A stretch of 64,000 nt of DNA from CAZKWG01 sp964615375 (GTDB lineage Bacteria; Myxococcota_A; UBA796; CAZKWG01). Position numbers and translations under genes: made by a program. Positions 59,614 to 64,000 of this stretch are shown here, piece by piece. The stretch lies in assembly GCA_964615375.1 (NCBI GenBank), contig CAZTOW010000027.1:62001-126000 (forward strand). The letters run 5' to 3'. Each line of letters begins with the position of its first letter. Within the stretch, counting starts at the first letter, position 1. Below the pieces are notes generated by a model. The model saw only the letters and a list, made by a program, of their open reading frames with translations, was not told the DNA's origin and did not search any database.

Positions 59614-60678
59614 ATGCCGCTCGCCGACATCGTCAACGTCACCATCGAACGCCAGACGCGGGCGGTCAGCCAGCAGGGCTTCGGCACGCTGCTCATCGCC
59701 GGGACCAGCCTCACCGGCACGCCGCTCTACCGGGTCTACAGCGGCGTCAGCAGCGTCGGCAGCGAGCTGCCCAGCGCGTCCGCGGAGTACAAGGCGCTCA
59801 AGGTCGCCTTCTCCCAGAGCCCGACGCCGGTTCAGGTGGCGGTGGGCCGGGTGGACCTGAGCAGCGCCGCGACCCTCCAGACCAGCCTGAGCGCGCTGGA
59901 GGACGCGTTTAACGGCTGGTACGGGCTCGCCCTCGCCAGCCGGAGCTCCGCGCTGCAGAACGCCGCCGCGGAGTGGGTGGAGAGCTCCGGGCGCAAGATC
60001 CTCGCGCTCGCCACCAGCGACCCGCGGGCCATCGGCGAGGCGGCGATCCCGGGCGCCGGCAACAACCCGGAGATCGCCGCCACGCTCAAGAGCGACGGGC
60101 GCGAGCGCAGCTTCATCCTCTTCCACGAGGGCGCGGGCAGCGCCACCGACGAGGACTGGCCGGAGGTCGCCTGGCTGGCCCGCCAGCTCGCCACCACGCC
60201 CGGCGCGCAGACCTGGATGTTCAAGTCGCTCTCGGGCCCGACGCCCAGCGCGCTCACCGACACGCAGTCGCTCGCCGCTCGCAACGGCAACGTCAACACC
60301 TACGAGACCATCGGCGGCGTCAGCATCACCCGCGAGGGCCGCATGGCGTCGGGCGAGTACATCGACGTCATCGTCGGGATGGACTGGCTCAAGGCGCGGC
60401 TGACCGAGCGCATCTACAGCCGGCTGGTGAACCTGCCCAAGGTCCCGTACACGGACGCGGGCGTGGCCATCTTCGAGGCCGAGATCAAGGCCCAGCTCGA
60501 CGCCGCCGTGCGCTCGGGCGTGCTGGCCGGCGACCCGAAGCCCACCATCAGCGTGCCCCGCGTGCGCGACGTCAGCGCGCAGGACCGGGCCAACCGCCTG
60601 CTGCCCGACATCCGCTTCGTCGCGACGCTGGCCGGCGCCGTCCACAGCGTGACCATCAACGGCGTGGTCTCCGTCTGA
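59614..60678 (+). CDS. Contractile tail sheath protein (DUF3383-like)
   Basis: 354 residues. N-terminal IVNVTIERQTRAVSQQGFGTLLIAGTS is the signature of DUF3383 sheath proteins; the middle (GWYGLALASRS, SFILFHEGAG) and C-terminal part (MASGEYIDVIVGMDWLKARL, RVRDVSAQDRANRLLPDI) agree. Copies stack around the tail tube and contract to drive it through the target envelope. It lies 18 bases after the neck gene and 25 before the tube gene. GC content and codons are like the host. Confidence 0.88.
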   Translation: MPLADIVNVTIERQTRAVSQQGFGTLLIAGTSLTGTPLYRVYSGVSSVGSELPSASAEYKALKVAFSQSPTPVQVAVGRVDLSSAATLQTSLSALEDAFNGWYGLALASRSSALQNAAAEWVESSGRKILALATSDPRAIGEAAIPGAGNNPEIAATLKSDGRERSFILFHEGAGSATDEDWPEVAWLARQLATTPGAQTWMFKSLSGPTPSALTDTQSLAARNGNVNTYETIGGVSITREGRMASGEYIDVIVGMDWLKARLTERIYSRLVNLPKVPYTDAGVAIFEAEIKAQLDAAVRSGVLAGDPKPTISVPRVRDVSAQDRANRLLPDIRFVATLAGAVHSVTINGVVSV

Positions 60679-60703
60679 AACCTTCTCGATTCCTGGAGCA
60701 CCC

Positions 60704-61126
60704 ATGCCTGTCGTCACCTACGACCCAACCCAGGTCATCGTCACCGTGGACGGCAACACGCTGTCCGGCTTCGTGGACGGCACCTTCGTCTCCGTCGAGC
60801 GCGCCGCCGAGACCTTCACCAAGGTGGTCGGCGCCTACGGCGAGATCGCCCGCGTGAAGTCCGCCGACCGCTCGGGCACGCTGACGCTGACGCTGATGCA
60901 GTCCAGCAACTCGAACCTCATCCTCAACGCGCTGGCCAACCTCGACGAGCAGCAGAGCACCGGGGTCGTGCCCGTCCAGATCAAGGATCTCACCACCGGC
61001 GGAGAGGTCTTCGCCGCCGAGGCCTGGATCAAGGGCAAGCCCAAGGTCGAGTGGGGCAAGGACATGGCCCAGCGCGAGTGGATCTTCGAGCTGGCCAGCG
61101 TGGACATCACGCCCGGAGGTGTGTGA
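60704..61126 (+). CDS. Tail tube protein (DUF3277-like)
   Basis: 140 residues, all-beta. Start VVTYDPTQVIVTVDGNTLSGF and the segment RSGTLTLTLMQSSNSNLIL, then VEWGKDMAQREWIFELASVDI, fit the DUF3277 / KPP10-like tube family that accompanies DUF3383 sheaths. Forms the inner tube of the contractile tail. Its TGA overlaps the next ATG by one base (TGATG). Confidence 0.85.
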   Translation: MPVVTYDPTQVIVTVDGNTLSGFVDGTFVSVERAAETFTKVVGAYGEIARVKSADRSGTLTLTLMQSSNSNLILNALANLDEQQSTGVVPVQIKDLTTGGEVFAAEAWIKGKPKVEWGKDMAQREWIFELASVDITPGGV

Positions 61127-61530
61127 TGGCCCGCCGCTCGCAGGACCGCGTCATCGCCGGCGCCACCTGGACCGTCACCCAGTTCCCTGCCACCGAGGGC
61201 CTGGCCATCCTCACCCGCCTGCTCAAGCTGGTGGGCCCCGCCATGGGCGCGGTCGCCCGGGGCGAGGGCTCGGCGCTGGAGGTCGGCACCTTCGTCGCCG
61301 CCCTCGTCGGCCAGCTCGACGAGAACGAGACCATCATCCTGGTCAAGCGCCTGCTCAAGGACACCCGCAAGGACGGCCGGGAGATCCTGCCCATCTTCGA
61401 CGTGGAGTTCATGGGCAACTACTACACGCTGCTCAGCGTGCTGGGCTTCGTGCTGGAGGTGAACTACGGCGATTTTTTCGCCGCGATGAACACCCAGCCT
61501 TCGGAGGGGGCGGCCAGCCCGGCGAGCTGA
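61126..61530 (+). CDS. Tail assembly chaperone, short form
   Basis: 134 residues in frame zero. A helical protein (ATEGLAILTRLLKLVGPAMG, LVGQLDENETIILVKRLLK, YYTLLSVLGFVLEVNYGDFF) in the position of the lambda gpG-type tail chaperone, between tube and tape-measure genes. Near the 3-prime end is a T_TTT_TTC heptamer (61473-61479), and shifting there to -1 opens another 83 codons. Chaperones of this kind keep the tape measure soluble during tail assembly. Confidence 0.8.
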   Translation: MARRSQDRVIAGATWTVTQFPATEGLAILTRLLKLVGPAMGAVARGEGSALEVGTFVAALVGQLDENETIILVKRLLKDTRKDGREILPIFDVEFMGNYYTLLSVLGFVLEVNYGDFFAAMNTQPSEGAASPAS

Positions 61531-61727
61531 GGTCCCCCATCCCGCTGCCGAAGACGAAGGTGAACTTCGCCGTCTGGCGCGTGGTCCTGGAGGGGGTCGC
61601 CACCCTCCAGGAGATCGAGACGCACTGGTCCATCGATGACCTGGCCGACGCCCACGAGGCGCTCGACCTGAAGACCGCCCTGGAGACCGCCGCGCGAGCC
61701 CGCGCGCGCGGCCGGGAGAGAGCATGA
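61126..61727 (+). CDS. Tail assembly chaperone, -1 frameshift long form (gpGT-like)
   Basis: Predicted fusion of the first about 118 residues of the short form to a -1-frame extension (FFRRDEHPAF, then PIPLPKTKVNFAVWRVVLEG, ETHWSIDDLADAHEALD). The extension has a sensible helical sequence, has no start codon or RBS of its own, and ends by overlapping the tape-measure start (ATGA). This is the gpG/gpGT arrangement of many tailed phages. The extension binds the tube protein in known cases. The coordinates given are the span; the join lies at 61473-61479. Confidence 0.75.
61473..61479 (+). other. Programmed -1 frameshift site (T_TTT_TTC)
   Basis: The zero frame reads GAT TTT TTC, i.e. the canonical X_XXY_YYZ heptamer TTTTTTC. 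It lies in a region where both frames are open until 61530 (frame 0) and 61727 (-1). Six T in a row are otherwise unusual in this GC-rich gene. Confidence 0.75.
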
Positions 61728-63445
61728 TCGATCTGTCCCCATTGACCGCGCTGCTCGAGGGCCTCGTCCGGCTGGCTGGCCGCCAGCTGGACCTGGGCCG
61801 CGAGCAGACGCGGGCCGTGGGGCAGGTCCGGGACGCGAGCCTGGGCCTGGCGAAGAGCGTCCCCCGCATGCTCCTCTCGATCCAGCGGGCCATGGAGCGC
61901 GTGGCCGAGCAGCTCGTCGCGCTCGACCGGATGCTGACCGCCCAGATCCGGGCGTCAGCCGCCATGAACGGCGCCTGGACTGCCGCCCTGCGCGCCCAGC
62001 TCGCCTCGGGTCTCACCATCCGCCTGGATGGCGAGACGAAGGGGCTGCTGGCCGTGCAGGGCCGCAACCTGGGCTGGTCGCTGCGCGACATCGCCCGCGC
62101 TCTCCGCCCCATCGCGCGCATCAGCTTCCACACCGGGCAGCTCGTGGTCTACGTGCGCGAGGTGCTGCGCTGGCTCCAGCGGATCTCCGAGCAGATCCGC
62201 GCGCTCCACGCCATGTTGAACCGCCAGCTCAACCGGCTGGCCGACATCCTCGTCGAGGGCTTCCGCAGCCTGCGCCTCATCCTGTGGGCGGGCTTCACCC
62301 ACACGTTTGCCTGGCTCCGCCTGCTGGGGTCCCAGCTCGCGCAGGTGCTGGCCGGGCTGCGCGTCGGCTTCGGCGTGCTGGACGGGCACGTCGTCACGGG
62401 CTTCTGGTTCGCGATCTCGTGGTTGCAGGCGATCTTCCGCCAGCTCCGCGACTGGGGCATGGAGGGGCTGTTCCGCACCCTGGCGCGCCTGTCCGGCCTC
62501 GCCGACATGCCCATCGAGCAGATCCTGAGCGCCTGGGTCACCTCCCTCTTCGAGGGCGTGCTGGCCCGCATCCAGACCATGGCCGACGCCGTCATCGCCG
62601 CCATCGACAAGCTCGGCGAGAAGATCTGCGGCTGCCAGGGCGGCGAGGAGAAGAAAGAGGAGAAGAAGGGCTGGTGGGACACGATCTGGGAGTACGGGGA
62701 GAACTTCCTGAAGGACGGGCTGTGGAAGGGCATCAAGTGGGGCTTGAAGAAGCTCACGCCCGCCGGGAAGATCATCGACTGGGGGATGTGGGGCCTGGAG
62801 AAGCTGGGCGTCAAGGACTGGCTCTGGGACAAGACGAAGCAGGGCGCCAACTGGCTGTGGGAGACCGGCAAGGGCTGGGGGCAGGAGATCCTGGACCCCA
62901 TGGAGAAGGTGAGGCGGCTGATGAAGGAGCGGGGCATGGAGCCGGACTACGGCCTCAGCCCCATCGCCCAGGCGGCGCTCCCCGGCTTCGGCGGCCCGGT
63001 GGTGGGGCCGATCTTCGACTGGACGAACTTCGGGAAGGGCTCCGAGATCCCGAAGAAGAAGGAGGAGAAGCGGGTCCCCACGCTGTCCGACCTCTACACG
63101 CTCATGGGCCCCTCCGTGACCGAGCCCCCCGGAGCCCGCGCCTATCTGGAGGCCGCCGACCGGATCACCCGAATGCAGGAGGAGCCGCTGCGTCAAATGG
63201 CGATCGGCGGTGTGCTGGGCGGCGCGCCGTTGGGCCAGGACGCGCGCGAGCAGCACAACCAGTTCCACGCCACGGTCAACATCACCGTGCCCCAGGGCAC
63301 CCCGGCCGAGCAGGTGGACTACATGTCCAACCAGATGCGGCGCGTCTTCGACGACCAGTGGAACCGCCAGCTCCGTTACGCCAGCGAGCAGTTCCTGGAC
63401 GCCACCACCCCTCCCGGTGAGCACGTGCTCTGGAAGGCGGAGTGA
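61724..63445 (+). CDS. Tail tape-measure protein
   Basis: 573 residues, short for this role. Long amphipathic helices (about 1-170), hydrophobic segments (SLRLILWAGFTHTFAWLRLL, VTGFWFAISWLQAIF) that could form a pore, a Lys/Trp-rich middle (KKEEKKGWWDTIWEYGENFLK) and a C-terminal helical motif (NQFHATVNITVPQGTP, YMSNQMRRVFDDQWN) typical of tape measures. It sets tail length and passes through the tube on firing. At about 0.15 nm per residue it would give a tail near 85 nm. Starts within the chaperone stop (ATGA); its stop overlaps the next ATG (TGATG). Confidence 0.85.
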   Translation: MIDLSPLTALLEGLVRLAGRQLDLGREQTRAVGQVRDASLGLAKSVPRMLLSIQRAMERVAEQLVALDRMLTAQIRASAAMNGAWTAALRAQLASGLTIRLDGETKGLLAVQGRNLGWSLRDIARALRPIARISFHTGQLVVYVREVLRWLQRISEQIRALHAMLNRQLNRLADILVEGFRSLRLILWAGFTHTFAWLRLLGSQLAQVLAGLRVGFGVLDGHVVTGFWFAISWLQAIFRQLRDWGMEGLFRTLARLSGLADMPIEQILSAWVTSLFEGVLARIQTMADAVIAAIDKLGEKICGCQGGEEKKEEKKGWWDTIWEYGENFLKDGLWKGIKWGLKKLTPAGKIIDWGMWGLEKLGVKDWLWDKTKQGANWLWETGKGWGQEILDPMEKVRRLMKERGMEPDYGLSPIAQAALPGFGGPVVGPIFDWTNFGKGSEIPKKKEEKRVPTLSDLYTLMGPSVTEPPGARAYLEAADRITRMQEEPLRQMAIGGVLGGAPLGQDAREQHNQFHATVNITVPQGTPAEQVDYMSNQMRRVFDDQWNRQLRYASEQFLDATTPPGEHVLWKAE

Positions 63446-64000
63446 TGTTGAGCCTGCTCTACCGCGAGAGCGGCACGCTCACCCGCATCGGCGAGGTCCG
63501 GCTGGACGCCGCCGTGCGCGAGGAGCACGTCGCCAGCGCCCGCGTCACCGAGAGCCCCGTGGAGAGCGGGGCGAAGATCAGCGACCACGTAGTTCTCGAA
63601 CCCCAGACGCTGAACATCGACGGGGTCATCACCGATACCCCCGTCTACCTGCACCCCGCCAGCCAGAACGAGGACGACGGCCTGCTGACCGTGCCCCTGG
63701 CCAGCTCGGGCTCCCGCGCCATCGACGCCTTCGAGGCCCTGCGCCGCCTGCTGGAGGCCCGGGCGCCGCTGACCGTGGTGACCGGACTCCACGTCTACGA
63801 GAACATGGTGCTGACCAACGTGTCCGTGCCGCGCGAGCCGGAGAGCGGCCTCGCCCTCCGCTTCTCGGCCGAGCTGCGCCAGGTGCGGATCGTCCACAGC
63901 CAGACCGTGCCGCCCAACAAGGCCAGCCCGAAGAAGAAGAAGAAGACGCAGAAGACGGCGAAGCGCGGCCGACAGACCACGAAGGAGATCGGCAAGCCCG
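63445..64000 (+). CDS. Dit-like baseplate/tail protein, partial (C-terminus beyond window)
   Basis: 185 codons before the window ends. The N-terminal part (IGEVRLDAAVREEHVASARV, VESGAKISDHVVLEPQTLNI, IDGVITDTPVYLHP) matches the Dit-like domain of contractile baseplates (DUF6046/Dit_like group), continuing with GSRAIDAFEALRRLLEARAP and LVLTNVSVPREPESG-like strands. A Lys-rich tract (KKKKKTQKTAKRGRQ) follows, and the frame is still open at 64000. It forms the hub between tube and baseplate. More baseplate genes should follow. Confidence 0.8.
   Translation, partial: MLSLLYRESGTLTRIGEVRLDAAVREEHVASARVTESPVESGAKISDHVVLEPQTLNIDGVITDTPVYLHPASQNEDDGLLTVPLASSGSRAIDAFEALRRLLEARAPLTVVTGLHVYENMVLTNVSVPREPESGLALRFSAELRQVRIVHSQTVPPNKASPKKKKKTQKTAKRGRQTTKEIGKP

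Noticed and set aside
59071..64000. Intact prophage with attachment site
   Set aside because: No integrase, tRNA target, att repeat, capsid or terminase is visible; only tail genes are in the window, so the boundaries cannot be set.

Overview
The window is a stretch of a very GC-rich bacterial chromosome with no rRNA or tRNA genes. Gene content points to a Myxococcota-like (deltaproteobacterial) organism. It carries many Hanks-type Ser/Thr kinases, some fused to FHA or formylglycine-generating-enzyme-like domains. It also has FG-GAP and MopE-type Ca-binding surface proteins, C-terminal Cys-hydrophobic-Arg sorting tails of the MYXO-CTERM kind, OmpA-family proteins and a PilT twitching ATPase. 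I cannot place it below phylum. Genes are densely packed, and many neighbours are coupled by a 4-base ATGA or GTGA overlap, which fixes many start codons.

Layout. 1-4.6 kb: secreted and lipoprotein genes (partial repeat protein, FG-GAP lipoprotein, PHB-depolymerase-like esterase) and an SDR reductase. 4.7-8.1 kb: TlpA-like thioredoxin coupled to a copper P-type ATPase, then ssb. 8.1-15.1 kb: kinase, OmpA and lectin operon plus a second OmpA protein. 15.1-18.3 kb: pilT, thiS and two coiled-coil proteins. 18.3-23.7 kb: two coupled ABC exporters, one with an N-terminal C39 peptidase, and a divergent small winged-helix-like gene. 23.7-27.6 kb: FG-GAP protein, phosphoesterase, SRPBCC protein, SGNH hydrolase. 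27.6-33.2 kb: an ABC-2 exporter whose two permeases are split from the ATPase by two toxin-antitoxin modules (GNAT/RHH and AbiEi/AbiEii). 33.2-41.0 kb: methyltransferase, glycosyltransferase, AAA-nuclease, a ChbG/YdjC deacetylase that appears to start at CTG, GNAT, membrane protein, Uma2 protein. 41.0-51.0 kb: an apparent operon of histidine ammonia-lyase, a lyase paralogue lacking catalytic residues, leucyl aminopeptidase and an 1803-residue synthase-like protein whose KS, ACP and KR domains lack catalytic residues. 51.1-58.9 kb: three kinases, a trypsin-like protease and a histidine phosphatase. 59.1-64.0 kb: the start of a contractile phage-tail cluster (neck, sheath, tube, chaperone with a -1 frameshift, tape measure, Dit-like), cut by the window end.

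The most unexpected signal is at DNA level. A 13-bp palindrome, CTAR-N5-YTAG, occurs five times, 7-14 kb apart, mostly inside genes and usually as a patch of rare AT-rich codons. Seven of the nine CTAG tetramers I could find by eye in the window lie in these five sites. Other points worth following are the degenerate lyase/synthase operon and the interrupted ABC-2 operon, whose AbiE module is flanked by near-identical palindromes.
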